A DNA stretch of 64,000 nt from Consotaella aegiceratis (GCF_036541425.1 NZ_JAZHFT010000006.1:62001-126000), one strand, 5' to 3'. Shown: positions 26,533 through 35,367, numbered from the stretch's first letter. Program-made: numbers and translations. Notes: generated by a model not told the origin, from the letters alone.

Positions 26533-27004
26533 CGTCGATCAACGCCGCGCCGGTTGCCTGAAGCAGGGCCTGCGGCGCAATCGGAAAGACATGAAACGGT
26601 GTGCCGGCCGCCGCCCATACCGTCTCGAAGCGTAGCAGCGCTTCATCCATGAAGGTCGCCAGAGAACCGCTTGCACCAAAGGGCGAGACGCCACCGATGG
26701 CAAAGCCGGTGGCCGAGCGGACGAAATCGGCATCGGGCCGGACCAGCCTTTCGCCCAGCCGCGCGGCCATCGCCTTTTCATTGACCCGATTCGAACCGGA
26801 CACGAGCAAAAGATAGGGCGCATCACTGTCGCGCCCCTTGAAAATCAGCGATTTGACGATCTGGCCCACCGAGGCGCCGACCGCCAGCGCCGCCTCCTCG
26901 GCCGAGCGGGCGGTCGTGTCGGTGCGCACGATGGCGAGGTCCAGCCCCTTGGACTTGGCGTCCGCCAAGACGCGCGTTACGGGTTGCGGCAGGTCCTGAT
27001 CCAT
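26525..27004 (-). CDS. YbaK/ProX-family aminoacyl-tRNA deacylase
   Basis: A 159-residue protein of the YbaK/EbsC/ProX editing family, which hydrolyses misacylated tRNAs such as Cys-tRNA(Pro) or Ala-tRNA(Pro). It has the conserved catalytic lysine in QIVKSLIFKG and the late motif FAIGGVSPFG. The start could be ATG 27004 or ATG 27025; neither has a clear ribosome-binding site. The gene lies downstream of rho on the same strand, beyond a strong terminator. Confidence 0.88.
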   Translation of the reverse strand: MDQDLPQPVTRVLADAKSKGLDLAIVRTDTTARSAEEAALAVGASVGQIVKSLIFKGRDSDAPYLLLVSGSNRVNEKAMAARLGERLVRPDADFVRSATGFAIGGVSPFGASGSLATFMDEALLRFETVWAAAGTPFHVFPIAPQALLQATGAALIDVS

Positions 27005-27075
27005 CGCTCGCTTGCCTATCCTCATCAGCGCGCTTTGGCGCGATTGCAGCCCTACAAGGCGACGTCAGTCACCTG

Positions 27076-27116
27076 AAACAAAAAGAGCGGTCCGATCTCA
27101 TTCGACCGGACCGCTC
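27076..27116 (-). terminator. intrinsic terminator of rho
   Basis: GAGCGGTCCG at 27085-27094 pairs perfectly over ten bases with CGGACCGCTC at 27107-27116. On the minus strand the hairpin is followed by a run of five T, then GTTT, a classical Rho-independent terminator about 70 bases after the rho stop. The rho gene thus ends with a factor-independent signal. Confidence 0.9.
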
Positions 27117-27185
27117 AGCAATGATCGTTATTTGCCAATTCCACTCGCCGGACAGCGCGACATCAACGCCGCTCTTCTCCTGCGG

Positions 27186-28451
27186 TCAGGTGTTCATGGA
27201 ATCGAAGAAGTCGCCGTTCGTCTTGGTCTGCTTCAGCTTGTCGATCAGGAACTCGATGGCGTCGGTCGTGCCCATCGGCGACAGGATACGACGCAGCACG
27301 AAGATCTTCTGCAGGTCGGCGCGCGGCACCAGGAGGTCTTCCTTGCGCGTGCCGGACTTCAGGATGTCCATCGACGGATAGATGCGCTTGTCGGCCACCT
27401 TGCGGTCGAGCACGATTTCGGAGTTCCCGGTGCCCTTGAACTCTTCGAAGATGACCTCGTCCATGCGGCTGCCGGTATCGATCAGGGCCGTGGCGATGAT
27501 CGTCAGGGATCCGCCCTCCTCGATGTTGCGCGCCGCGCCGAAGAAGCGCTTCGGGCGCTGCAGGGCGTTGGCGTCGACACCGCCGGTGAGCACCTTGCCG
27601 GACGACGGCACCACGGTGTTGTAGGCGCGACCCAGGCGGGTGATCGAGTCGAGCAGGATAACGACGTCGCGGCCGTGCTCGACGAGCCGCTTGGCTTTCT
27701 CGATGACCATCTCGGCGACCTGGACGTGGCGCGTCGCCGGCTCGTCGAAGGTCGAAGACACGACCTCGCCACGCACCGAGCGCTGCATGTCGGTCACTTC
27801 TTCCGGACGCTCGTCGATCAGAAGAACGATCAGATAGCATTCCGGATGATTGGCGGTGATGGAGTGGGCGATGTTCTGAAGGAGAACCGTCTTACCGGTT
27901 CTGGGCGGCGCCACGATCAGGCCGCGCTGACCCTTGCCGAGAGGCGCGATGAGGTCGATGACGCGCGCCGACAGATCCTTGCTGGTGGGGTTCTCGAGTT
28001 CCATCCGGAACCGCTCGTTCGGATAGAGCGGCGTCAGGTTGTCGAAGTGGCTCTTGTGCCGGATCTTCTCCGGATCGTCGAAATTGATGGTGTTGACCTT
28101 AAGAAGAGCGAAGTAGCGTTCGCCCTCCTTGGGACTGCGGATCGGACCCTCGACGGTATCGCCGGTTTTCAGCGAAAAGCGGCGAATCTGCGATGGCGAG
28201 ATATAGATGTCGTCGGGGCCCGGCAGGTAGTTGGCTTCCGGCGAACGCAGAAAACCGAAACCATCCTGCAAGATCTCGACCACGCCCTCGCCGATGATTT
28301 CCACGTCTTGGGCAGCAAGACGTTTCAGGATCGCGAACATCAGTTCCTGCTTGCGCAGCACCGATGCGTTCTCGACCTCGTTTTCCTCGGCGAACTCGAT
28401 CAGTTCCGGCGCGGTCTTGTTCTTCAGGTCCTGAAGTTTCATTTCGGGCAT
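27186..28451 (-). CDS. rho: transcription termination factor Rho
   Basis: A 421-residue hexameric RNA-dependent helicase. It shows the N-terminal helical domain (MKLQDLKNKTAPELIEFAEE), the primary RNA-binding site with ILQDGFGFLRSPEANYLPGP, the Walker A motif APPRTGKTVLLQ, LIDERPEEVTDM, and the Q-loop region LTGGVDANALQRPKRFFGAA. The length is standard, without the long N-terminal extensions found in actinobacteria. Its leader (28452-28700) is 249 bases and could hold autoregulatory sites, as in other Rho genes. Confidence 0.98.
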   Translation of the reverse strand: MPEMKLQDLKNKTAPELIEFAEENEVENASVLRKQELMFAILKRLAAQDVEIIGEGVVEILQDGFGFLRSPEANYLPGPDDIYISPSQIRRFSLKTGDTVEGPIRSPKEGERYFALLKVNTINFDDPEKIRHKSHFDNLTPLYPNERFRMELENPTSKDLSARVIDLIAPLGKGQRGLIVAPPRTGKTVLLQNIAHSITANHPECYLIVLLIDERPEEVTDMQRSVRGEVVSSTFDEPATRHVQVAEMVIEKAKRLVEHGRDVVILLDSITRLGRAYNTVVPSSGKVLTGGVDANALQRPKRFFGAARNIEEGGSLTIIATALIDTGSRMDEVIFEEFKGTGNSEIVLDRKVADKRIYPSMDILKSGTRKEDLLVPRADLQKIFVLRRILSPMGTTDAIEFLIDKLKQTKTNGDFFDSMNT

Positions 28452-28641
28452 ATGGCTTGGCTCCGTCCCGGACGGGACATGACAGCGAATTGTTTGGAGA
28501 AACAGCCGAGCACAGGTCTACTCGGTTAAACACGAGGCGGAGACGTCTATTGTCCACCCGCGCTGGCAACGGCAGGATTTGCCGGCATATAGACCGTCAT
28601 GCTTGCCTGCGCAAGGGCATAGACAAGAAGACGCAGGTCGA

Positions 28642-28676
28642 AAGGCGGCCTCGATCGTTCGATCCGAGGCCGCCTT
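28642..28676 (-). terminator. hairpin at the 3' end of hemJ
   Basis: AAGGCGGCCTCG at 28642-28653 pairs perfectly over twelve bases with CGAGGCCGCCTT at 28665-28676. It lies 25 bases beyond the hemJ stop. The T-tract on the minus strand is short, so efficiency is uncertain. Confidence 0.65.
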
Positions 28677-28700
28677 CGACACCTGCCATAGATGTGATCG

Positions 28701-29204
28701 TCAGAACGGTTTTACAACCACCAGGATGACGATGAGGATCATCAAAACCGTCGGCACCTCGTTCATGATGCGCCAATATTTCGACGACCGCGTGTTGGCG
28801 TCCCGCGCAAAGCGCTTGCGCGCCGCCGACAGAAAGCCGTGATAGCCGGACATGAGCAGCACCAGGAAGATCTTGGTATGCAGCCAGCCGACGCCCGGGT
28901 CGTACTGCAGATACATGAACCAGGCGAGCCACAGCCCGCTCACCCAGGTCGCGATCATGGCCGGATTGATGATCAGCCTGAGAAGCTTGTCCTCCATCAC
29001 CTTGAAGGTCTCGGATTGGGGCGTCCCCGGCCCGGCTTCGGTGTGATAGACGTAGAGGCGGGGCAAGTAGAACAGCCCGGCCATCCATGAAATCAGCGAG
29101 ACGATATGGAATGCCTTGATCCAGAGATCGGGCAGGTCCGAGGTCACCATTGCGAGCCCGACGATCGCGAGAGCGAAGACGAACGCAATCAAAATGCCCT
29201 TCAT
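28701..29204 (-). CDS. hemJ: protoporphyrinogen oxidase HemJ
   Basis: A 167-residue inner-membrane protein with four predicted membrane helices, of the HemJ (UPF0093) family. HemJ oxidises protoporphyrinogen IX to protoporphyrin IX in bacteria lacking HemG and HemY. The conserved histidine and basic residues are in KAFHIVSLISWMAGLFYLPR and near LHTKIFLVLLMSGYHGF. ATG 29204 has AAGGGA six bases before it. It lies between rho and hemE, consistent with a haem pathway role. Confidence 0.9.
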   Translation of the reverse strand: MKGILIAFVFALAIVGLAMVTSDLPDLWIKAFHIVSLISWMAGLFYLPRLYVYHTEAGPGTPQSETFKVMEDKLLRLIINPAMIATWVSGLWLAWFMYLQYDPGVGWLHTKIFLVLLMSGYHGFLSAARKRFARDANTRSSKYWRIMNEVPTVLMILIVILVVVKPF

Positions 29205-29313
29205 GGCGGTTCCCTTACGCAGCAAAGCTCGAATGTCTCTAAATGGCGCGGCGCGTCGATGGAACCCTTGCGCTGCATCAAGGCGAAGGCTCCGCTGTGA
29301 CGGGCCACCGTTT

Positions 29314-29322
29314 TGTGGATAG
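29314..29322 (-). other. DnaA-box-like word between hemJ and hemE (8 of 9)
   Basis: On the minus strand this reads CTATCCACA, one mismatch from the DnaA box TTATCCACA. It lies in the 148-base gap between hemJ and hemE, 1.1 kb from the putative origin. Confidence 0.4.
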
Positions 29323-29352
29323 GCCCGACTTCAAGTCTGCGGACTCTCGCTC

Positions 29353-30372
29353 TCAGCCGCGGACGCGCCTCAGCAAGGCCTCGACATGGGCGATCGGCGC
29401 CTCGGGCGTGATGCCATGGCCAAGATTGAAGATCAGCGGTCCCGATCCCAGTCGCTCGAGGATCCGGTCGACGCCGTCCTCGAGAGCCCGCCCGCCGGCG
29501 ATCAAGCGCAGCGGATCGAGATTGCCCTGCACGGGACCGCCCGACTGAAGCTCGGCCGCCAGCGGCAGCGGCACCGTCCAATCCAGGCCGATCGCATCGA
29601 CGCCCGTCTCGCGCCGGTAGCGGGACAACATCCCGGCCGCTCCCTTGGCAAAGCCGATGATCCTGGCATTCGGCACGACGGATCGAATCTTGTCGACGAT
29701 GCGCCGCGTCGGCGCGATCACCCAGGCAGCGAACGCGGCATCGTCGAGCGCGCCGGCCCAGCTGTCGAAGATCTGCACGCAGTCCGCACCGGCCTGCAGT
29801 TGCCGAACCAGATAGTCTGCCGTCATGTCGGCGAGAAGCGCCAGCAGCCGCTCCATCGCCTCGGGATGACGATAGCCGAACAGCCGTCCAGGCGCTTGGT
29901 CCGGCGTGCCTCGCCCGGCGATCATGTAGGTCGCCAGTGTCCAGGGCGCCCCGGCAAAGCCGATCAGCGTCGTCTCATCGGGAAGCTCTCGACGCAGCCG
30001 CGCCACGGTCTCGATGACCGGCGCCAGTTTCTCGCCGGCCGGGGAAGGATCGAGCCGATCGATGTCCTCGACGGAGACCGGCGTCAGGCGCGGCCCTTCG
30101 CCCTGGACAAAGTGCAGTCCCCGGTCGAGCGCGTCGGGGATCACCAGAATGTCGGAAAACAGGATCGCGGCGTCAAAGCCGAAACGCCGGATCGGCTGAA
30201 GCGTCACCTCCACCGCCAGATCGGGCGTGTAGCACAGCTCGAGGAAACCACCGGCCTTGGTCCGCGTCTCGCGGTATTCCGGCAGATAGCGTCCGGCCTG
30301 CCGCATGAGCCAGACGGGGGGAGGAAAGACGCTCTCGCCTTCGAGCACCCGGACGAGTTTGCGCGTCGTCAT
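29353..30372 (-). CDS. hemE: uroporphyrinogen decarboxylase
   Basis: A 339-residue HemE, which converts uroporphyrinogen III to coproporphyrinogen III. Signature motifs are intact: MRQAGRYLPEYRETR, FSDILVIPDALDRG, GFAGAPWTLATYMIAG and GNLDPLRLIAGG near the C-terminus. ATG 30372 (MTTRKLVRVLEG) is preferred over TTG 30393. In several alphaproteobacteria hemE borders the chromosomal origin, and here it opens onto the 531-base gap before maf. Confidence 0.97.
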   Translation of the reverse strand: MTTRKLVRVLEGESVFPPPVWLMRQAGRYLPEYRETRTKAGGFLELCYTPDLAVEVTLQPIRRFGFDAAILFSDILVIPDALDRGLHFVQGEGPRLTPVSVEDIDRLDPSPAGEKLAPVIETVARLRRELPDETTLIGFAGAPWTLATYMIAGRGTPDQAPGRLFGYRHPEAMERLLALLADMTADYLVRQLQAGADCVQIFDSWAGALDDAAFAAWVIAPTRRIVDKIRSVVPNARIIGFAKGAAGMLSRYRRETGVDAIGLDWTVPLPLAAELQSGGPVQGNLDPLRLIAGGRALEDGVDRILERLGSGPLIFNLGHGITPEAPIAHVEALLRRVRG

Positions 30373-30685
30373 GCCGTTGGGGCTCCTCTTCAATAAAGAA
30401 ATTCTTAAAGGAAAGAGATTCTGATTCTTTGACTCGGTGGATAGCCGGATTCCACAGCGATCGGAAGACCAGTGAAGGCGCCCCTGCCGGTAGATGGAAC
30501 AGACTGGCCGATGTCACCTGTCTTGATAACATCGAGCAGAGTCCCGACAGAGTGCTGTCATCATTTGCCTTTTTGCGGCTCCGGGGCGAGATCGCGGCTG
30601 TGGACAGACCACAACCATCGGCGAATTCGCAGACAATCCCCTCAATTCACAAGGGGGCACCCACAAGCGGTCGATCGCATCGATC

Positions 30686-30694
30686 TGTGGATCA
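30686..30694 (-). other. best DnaA-box-like word in the putative origin (8 of 9)
   Basis: On the minus strand this reads TGATCCACA, one base from TTATCCACA. It is the closest match to a DnaA box in the hemE-maf gap. Confidence 0.5.
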
Positions 30695-30733
30695 AGAGGC
30701 TGGTTTTGCGACGCTTTCGCCAGCGTTCGCCGC

Positions 30734-30766
30734 GGGCTGTGGTAACGCTTCTTTAACTCACAGCCC
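30734..30766. repeat. inverted repeat in the putative origin
   Basis: GGGCTGTG at 30734-30741 and CACAGCCC at 30759-30766 are perfect inverted copies with 17 bases between them. Each arm carries the TGTG/CACA core of a DnaA box, so the pair could hold two face-to-face weak DnaA sites or form a hairpin. Confidence 0.5.
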
Positions 30767-30903
30767 GGAGCAGAATCCTGGGGCTTGGCCGCGCTGCGCT
30801 CTTGCGCAGCCGACGAGAATCGAGTCCGCCGCCGATGGTCTCCCGGCTCCTGATCGGATATGTGGCGCTTCAGGCATGAAAAAAGCCTTAAGGGAGAGAA
30901 GGC

Positions 30904-31503
30904 ATGGCCAGGGGCATCGTGCTCGCGTCGGGCAGCGTGCACCGTCGCGAAATCCTCAAGAGCGCCGGCATCGATTTCACCGTCGATCCGAGCGATCTCG
31001 ACGAGCGTGCGATCGAGGCGCCGCTGCTCGACAGCGCGGCCGGTCCCGACGATGTCGCGGCGGTCCTGGCCGAGGCCAAGGCGATGAACGTTGCCGAGCG
31101 ACACCCCGAGGAATTCGTGATCGGGGCGGACCAGACGCTCTCGCTCGGCGACGAGACGCTGCACAAACCGGAGACTATGGAGGAAGCGCGCCGCACCCTG
31201 CTGAAATTGTCGGGGCGCACGCATCAGCTCAATACCGCGGTCGTCCTGGTCGAGAATGGCATCGTGGTCTGGCGGCAGGTGTTCGTCGCCAGCGTGACGA
31301 TGCGCAAGCTCGATCCCGGCTTCATCGGACGATATCTGGCGCGCGTCGGTGAAAAAGCACTGACGACGGTCGGGGCGTACCAGATCGAAGGCCTCGGCGC
31401 ACAGCTGATGGAAGAGATCGAGGGCGACTTCTTCACCATCGTCGGCCTGCCGTTGCTGCCGCTGCTGGCCGAATTGCGGGCGCGCGGCGAGATCGATGGC
31501 TGA
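30904..31503 (+). CDS. maf: Maf-family nucleotide pyrophosphatase
   Basis: A 199-residue Maf protein, a pyrophosphatase acting on non-canonical or modified nucleoside triphosphates. The N-terminal motif IVLASGSVHRREILKSAGI and the catalytic-region phrase VIGADQTLSL are present; family members usually have a GADTV-like core there, so GADQT is the variant of the alphaproteobacterial Maf-2 subgroup. It is first in the maf-aroE-coaE operon and overlaps aroE by eight bases. A GGGAG site lies seven bases before the ATG. Confidence 0.92.
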   Translation: MARGIVLASGSVHRREILKSAGIDFTVDPSDLDERAIEAPLLDSAAGPDDVAAVLAEAKAMNVAERHPEEFVIGADQTLSLGDETLHKPETMEEARRTLLKLSGRTHQLNTAVVLVENGIVVWRQVFVASVTMRKLDPGFIGRYLARVGEKALTTVGAYQIEGLGAQLMEEIEGDFFTIVGLPLLPLLAELRARGEIDG

Positions 31504-32347
31504 CGGCGTGCCGACAAATCTCCGGATGCCCCGGGCCTTCGTCACGGGCTGGCCGATCCGCCATTCGCGCTCGCCTTTGATCCATCGCTTCTGGCTCTCC
31601 CAACTGGCGATCGACGGCAGCTACGACGCGATGGCCATCCCGCCCGACGAGTTTCCGTCGTTTTTGTCGGGCCTCGGCGACAACGGCTTCGTCGGCGGCA
31701 ACGTCACGATCCCGCACAAGGAGGCGGCGTTTGCCGGCGTCGCACGCCGCGACGGCGACGCCGAAGTGATCGGCGCGGTCAACACGATCTGGCTGGAGAA
31801 CGGCTCGCTCGTCGGCGGAAACACGGATGCCTACGGTTTCACGGCCAATCTCGACGAGCGGCTTGCAGGCTGGCGCGATGCGCAAACGGCTGTCGTTCTC
31901 GGCGCGGGCGGTGCCGCGCGGGCGGTCGTCCACGCGCTCCTGGCGAGCGGCATCCGCAGCGTGCGGATCCTCAATCGCACGCCGCAACGGGCCGAGGCCC
32001 TGGCTGCCGCGTTCGGAGCGCGGGCGAAGGGCTATGGCCTGGACGACATGGCGAGGCATTTGGTCGCATCCGAACTGCTGGTCAATACGGCGCCGTCCAG
32101 CGCCTACGCCGAACCCCCTGACCTGTCGGCTCTGCCCGACCATGCGCTGGTCACCGACATCGTCTACGTGCCGTTGATCACGCCGGTGCTGCAGGCGGCG
32201 ATCGATCGCAACTTGCGCACGGCGGATGGCATCGGCATGCTTCTCCATCAGGCTGTGCCAGGCTTCGAGCGTTGGTTTGGCTCGCGCCCCGCGGTTTCGC
32301 CGGACTTGCGTCAACGCGTTCTGGACGACATCGCGCAGCACGGCTGA
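31496..32347 (+). CDS. aroE: shikimate dehydrogenase
   Basis: A 283-residue NADP-dependent enzyme of aromatic amino-acid synthesis reducing 3-dehydroshikimate. Substrate-binding SRSPLIHRFW, the catalytic lysine in GGNVTIPHKEAAF, the NTDAYGF motif and the cofactor motif VLGAGGAARAVVHAL are all present. It overlaps maf by eight bases and coaE follows 23 bases later, so the three are co-transcribed. Confidence 0.96.
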   Translation: MADGVPTNLRMPRAFVTGWPIRHSRSPLIHRFWLSQLAIDGSYDAMAIPPDEFPSFLSGLGDNGFVGGNVTIPHKEAAFAGVARRDGDAEVIGAVNTIWLENGSLVGGNTDAYGFTANLDERLAGWRDAQTAVVLGAGGAARAVVHALLASGIRSVRILNRTPQRAEALAAAFGARAKGYGLDDMARHLVASELLVNTAPSSAYAEPPDLSALPDHALVTDIVYVPLITPVLQAAIDRNLRTADGIGMLLHQAVPGFERWFGSRPAVSPDLRQRVLDDIAQHG

Positions 32348-32370
32348 CCGGGGTCAGTGGAGAAGTGCGG

Positions 32371-32994
32371 ATGATCGAGGCCGATGCAGACCGCAAAACC
32401 GGGAAGCGCCGGACGATCGTCCTTGGTCTCACCGGCTCGATCGGCATGGGCAAGACCACCAGTGCGGGGATGTTCGCCGCGGCGGGAATCCCGGTCTATT
32501 CCGCCGACGATGTCGTCCACCGTCTCTATGCAGGTCGCGCCGCGCCGCTGATCGAGGCGGCGTTTCCCGGAACGGTGAAGGACGGCGTGGTCGACCGCGC
32601 GGCTCTGTCCGGTTCCGTGCTCGGAGACAACGCAGCGCTGCGACGGCTCGAAGCGATCGTTCATCCCCTGGTGCGCGAGGAGGAGGCGCGCTTCCGGGCT
32701 GAAGCCGAAAAGGCCGGCACGCCTCTGGTGATTCTCGATATTCCGCTGCTGTTCGAGACCGGCGCCGACGGCCGCGTCGACAAGATCGCCGTTGTGAGCG
32801 CTCCCGCGGAAGTCCAACGCGAGCGGGTGTTGGAGCGTCCCGGCATGACGGACGAAAAGCTGGCGTCGATCCTTGAGCGCCAGATGCCGGACGCCGAAAA
32901 ACGCCGTTGCGCGGATTTCGTCATCGACACGTCGGGCTCGCTCGACGAGACCCGCAGACAGGTCGACGCCATCATCGCGCAGCTGACAGGATAA
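32371..32994 (+). CDS. coaE: dephospho-CoA kinase
   Basis: A 207-residue P-loop kinase catalysing the last step of coenzyme A synthesis. The P-loop is GLTGSIGMGKTTSAGMF, and VLDIPLLFETG-like residues (read here as ILDIPLLFETGADGRVD) form the lid region. ATG 32371 is preferred: GGAG lies eight bases before it, and the upstream in-frame codons lack homology. Another CoA gene, coaA, lies at 50983-51939 in this window. Confidence 0.96.
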   Translation: MIEADADRKTGKRRTIVLGLTGSIGMGKTTSAGMFAAAGIPVYSADDVVHRLYAGRAAPLIEAAFPGTVKDGVVDRAALSGSVLGDNAALRRLEAIVHPLVREEEARFRAEAEKAGTPLVILDIPLLFETGADGRVDKIAVVSAPAEVQRERVLERPGMTDEKLASILERQMPDAEKRRCADFVIDTSGSLDETRRQVDAIIAQLTG

Positions 32995-33035
32995 AGCAGC
33001 CGATAAGGCGGCGTCTCGGGCTCGGAACGCGACCG

Positions 33036-34427
33036 TCAGATCGTCGGCCGTGACGGGGCGACGATGGCCGGTTCATCGTCCGGCTCGAAGCGGCGGAGCG
33101 CGCTTGGCACGATGCCGGCGGCCGCCAGCAGGGTTGCCACCCCCAGTGCGACCTCGATCTGATGCTCGGGAACCAGGCCGAAGATGGCCGCCAGAATGGC
33201 GACCCCGGTCGACTGTCCGACCAGGCGGGCGGTCGACTGGATTCCGCTGGCGCCGCCGCTGCGCGACCGCGGCGCGCTGGCGATCAGCATCTTGTTGTTG
33301 GGGGACTGGAAGAGACCGAAACCGAGACCGGCGATCATCAACCGCCAGATCAGATCGAGATCCGACGGAGCGCTCGGCAAGAGGGCGAGCGACAGGAGGC
33401 CGACGGCGAACACCGCGAGACCGACGGCCGCCAGCTTGCCGGGCTGCAGCCTGTCGGCCAGGCGCCCGGCGACGAAGGCCGCCGCTGCCGTGGTGATCGG
33501 CCAGGGCGTGATCAAGAGCCCGGTTTCCGAGGCACTGCGCTGCAGGGAATCGTGCAACAGGAAGGGCAGGCAGACGAAGGCGAGGGCCTGCGCAGCGAAG
33601 GAACAGACCGACGTGGTGGCCGACAAGGCGAAGACGGGACGCCGAAGCAGATCCACGGGAAGCATCGGTACGGGCAACTTCAACTGTGTCCAGACGAACA
33701 CCGCGCCGATCACCAGGCCACCGCCGATCTGGCCGAGCGACAGGAGCAGACCCTCGGCATGGCCCAGCCCGTTCACACCCGAGATGAACAGGCCAAACGT
33801 GGCGGCGCTGAGAACGGCGCTCTTGACGTCGAAGCGGCGGTCGGTGGTGGGCGTCACGGGCAACGTCCGTAGGCCGACGATCAGCGCGAGGATGCCGACC
33901 GGCACATTGATCAGAAACAGCATCTGCCATGGCGCGACCGCGAGGATGAGCCCTGCGATGGTCGGGCCGGCGGCCGAGGAGACGCCGACGACGAGAGCCG
34001 TATTGCCGACGGCGCGACCCAGCATGGCCTGCGGAAAGATGAAACGCACCAGCGCCACGTTGATGCTCATGATGCCGGCGGCGCCGACGCCCTGCACCAC
34101 GCGCGCGGCGATCAGCGTCTCGAGCGACCCCGACAGTGCACAGCCGAGCGAAGCCAGGGTGAAGATCGCCACGCCGCCGAGATAGACGCGCCGATAGCCG
34201 ACGATCTCGCCCAGCGAGGCGAAAGGCAGAAGCACCATGGTCACGGCGAGCTGAAACCCGTTGACGATCCAAATCGCGTCGGTTCGAGCAATGCCGAATT
34301 CCTGCGTGATCGGCGGCAGCGCGATATTGGCGATCGCCGTATCGAGCACGGCGAGGAACAGCGCGATGGCCACCGTCAGGAAGGCGAGCGAACGCTGCGG
34401 CTGAGGAAGACCGTCTTGAAATGGCAT
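33036..34427 (-). CDS. MFS transporter, DHA2 (EmrB/QacA) drug:proton antiporter family
   Basis: A 463-residue membrane protein with about 13-14 hydrophobic segments. Motif C/D signatures of the DHA2 group are seen near LDTAIANIALPPITQEFG at the first helix, and RVVQGVGAAGIMSINVALV. It likely exports toxic compounds, but the substrate cannot be told. It is inserted between coaE and dnaQ, which are usually close neighbours, and runs against them. ATG 34427 was chosen; an in-frame ATG at 34487 would add a 20-residue basic tail. Confidence 0.88.
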   Translation of the reverse strand: MPFQDGLPQPQRSLAFLTVAIALFLAVLDTAIANIALPPITQEFGIARTDAIWIVNGFQLAVTMVLLPFASLGEIVGYRRVYLGGVAIFTLASLGCALSGSLETLIAARVVQGVGAAGIMSINVALVRFIFPQAMLGRAVGNTALVVGVSSAAGPTIAGLILAVAPWQMLFLINVPVGILALIVGLRTLPVTPTTDRRFDVKSAVLSAATFGLFISGVNGLGHAEGLLLSLGQIGGGLVIGAVFVWTQLKLPVPMLPVDLLRRPVFALSATTSVCSFAAQALAFVCLPFLLHDSLQRSASETGLLITPWPITTAAAAFVAGRLADRLQPGKLAAVGLAVFAVGLLSLALLPSAPSDLDLIWRLMIAGLGFGLFQSPNNKMLIASAPRSRSGGASGIQSTARLVGQSTGVAILAAIFGLVPEHQIEVALGVATLLAAAGIVPSALRRFEPDDEPAIVAPSRPTI

Positions 34428-34644
34428 AGGAAAAAAGACCCGGCAACGCACCCTTGGAGGTCGCGGCGCGGCCCGAAGGATTTCCATGTCATGAATTGAA
34501 GGTAAACTTCATAACCGACGTCATCGGCTTTGCCTAGTGCCGGGGCGAGGCCGTCCAAGCTCGTGGATATCGGGTGATCGACAGGACGAGGGACTTGCGC
34601 GACGAGCGCCTGCGTCCGAAAACGGAGGCGAGCAGGGGCACGAC

Positions 34645-35367
34645 ATGCGCGAGATCGTCTTCGATACGGAAACCACGGGTCTCGACAACACCGTCGATCG
34701 CGTGATCGAAATCGGTGGAATCGAGCTGTGGAATCACATTCCGACCGGCAAGAGCTACCACCAATACATCCGGCCCGCTGGCCGCAAGGTCGACCCGGCG
34801 GCGTTCGACGTGCACGGTATCTCCGACGATTTTCTGAAAGACAAGCCGCTGTTCGAGGAGATCGCCGAGGAGTTTCTGGCGTTTTTCTCCGGTGCGCGCC
34901 TGGTCGCTCACAACGCCAATTTCGACGTGCGGTTTCTCAATGCCGAACTGGCGCGGCTCAGCCAGCCGCCGATTGCCGACATGCTGGTGGTCGACACGCT
35001 GGTGATGGCACGCCGCAAGTTTCCGATGGCGCCGGCCACGCTCGATGCTCTGTGTTCGCGCTTCTCGATCGACACCAGCCGGCGCAGCAAGCATGGCGCG
35101 TTGCTCGACTCCGAACTCCTGGCCGAGGTCTACATCGAACTGATCGGCGGCCGGCAGGCCGCCCTGGGTCTGGTCACCTTCGGAGAGGAAGGCGAGGTCG
35201 AGGAGGGCGGCGAGGTCGCGCGCATCGGACCGCGCCCGACGCCGTTGAAGCCGCGACTGACGGCAGAGGAGATCGAGCGCCACCGGGCGTTCGTCTCGAC
35301 CCTCGGCGACGAGCCGCTATGGCTGCAGTTCCTGGAGCCGCAGGCCGCATCGCGGGAAGCCGTCTGA
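34645..35367 (+). CDS. dnaQ: DNA polymerase III subunit epsilon
   Basis: A 240-residue 3'-5' proofreading exonuclease of the DEDDh type. The exonuclease motifs are EIVFDTETTGLD (Exo I), LVAHNANFDVRFLNAEL (Exo II) and SKHGALLDSELLAEVY (Exo III). ATG 34645 is preceded by AGGGG. It keeps the standard neighbourhood with coaE despite the inserted transporter gene. Confidence 0.96.
   Translation: MREIVFDTETTGLDNTVDRVIEIGGIELWNHIPTGKSYHQYIRPAGRKVDPAAFDVHGISDDFLKDKPLFEEIAEEFLAFFSGARLVAHNANFDVRFLNAELARLSQPPIADMLVVDTLVMARRKFPMAPATLDALCSRFSIDTSRRSKHGALLDSELLAEVYIELIGGRQAALGLVTFGEEGEVEEGGEVARIGPRPTPLKPRLTAEEIERHRAFVSTLGDEPLWLQFLEPQAASREAV

Larger units (their letters stand above)
30373..30903. other. 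oriC: putative chromosomal replication origin (oriC) between hemE and maf
   Basis: This 531-base gene-free gap separates divergent hemE and maf. The hemE end (30388-30436) is AT-rich for this genome. DnaA-box-like words are spread through the rest: 8 of 9 at 30686, and 7 of 9 at 30436, 30599, 30643 and 30754. An inverted repeat (30734-30766) and a perfect hairpin, GCTGCGC/GCGCAGC at 30793-30810, lie near maf. Genes point mostly away from the gap on both sides, and parAB and three parS-like sites lie within 24 kb. In Caulobacter and Sinorhizobium the origin adjoins hemE. The call is inference; the gap also holds the two divergent promoters. Confidence 0.72.
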
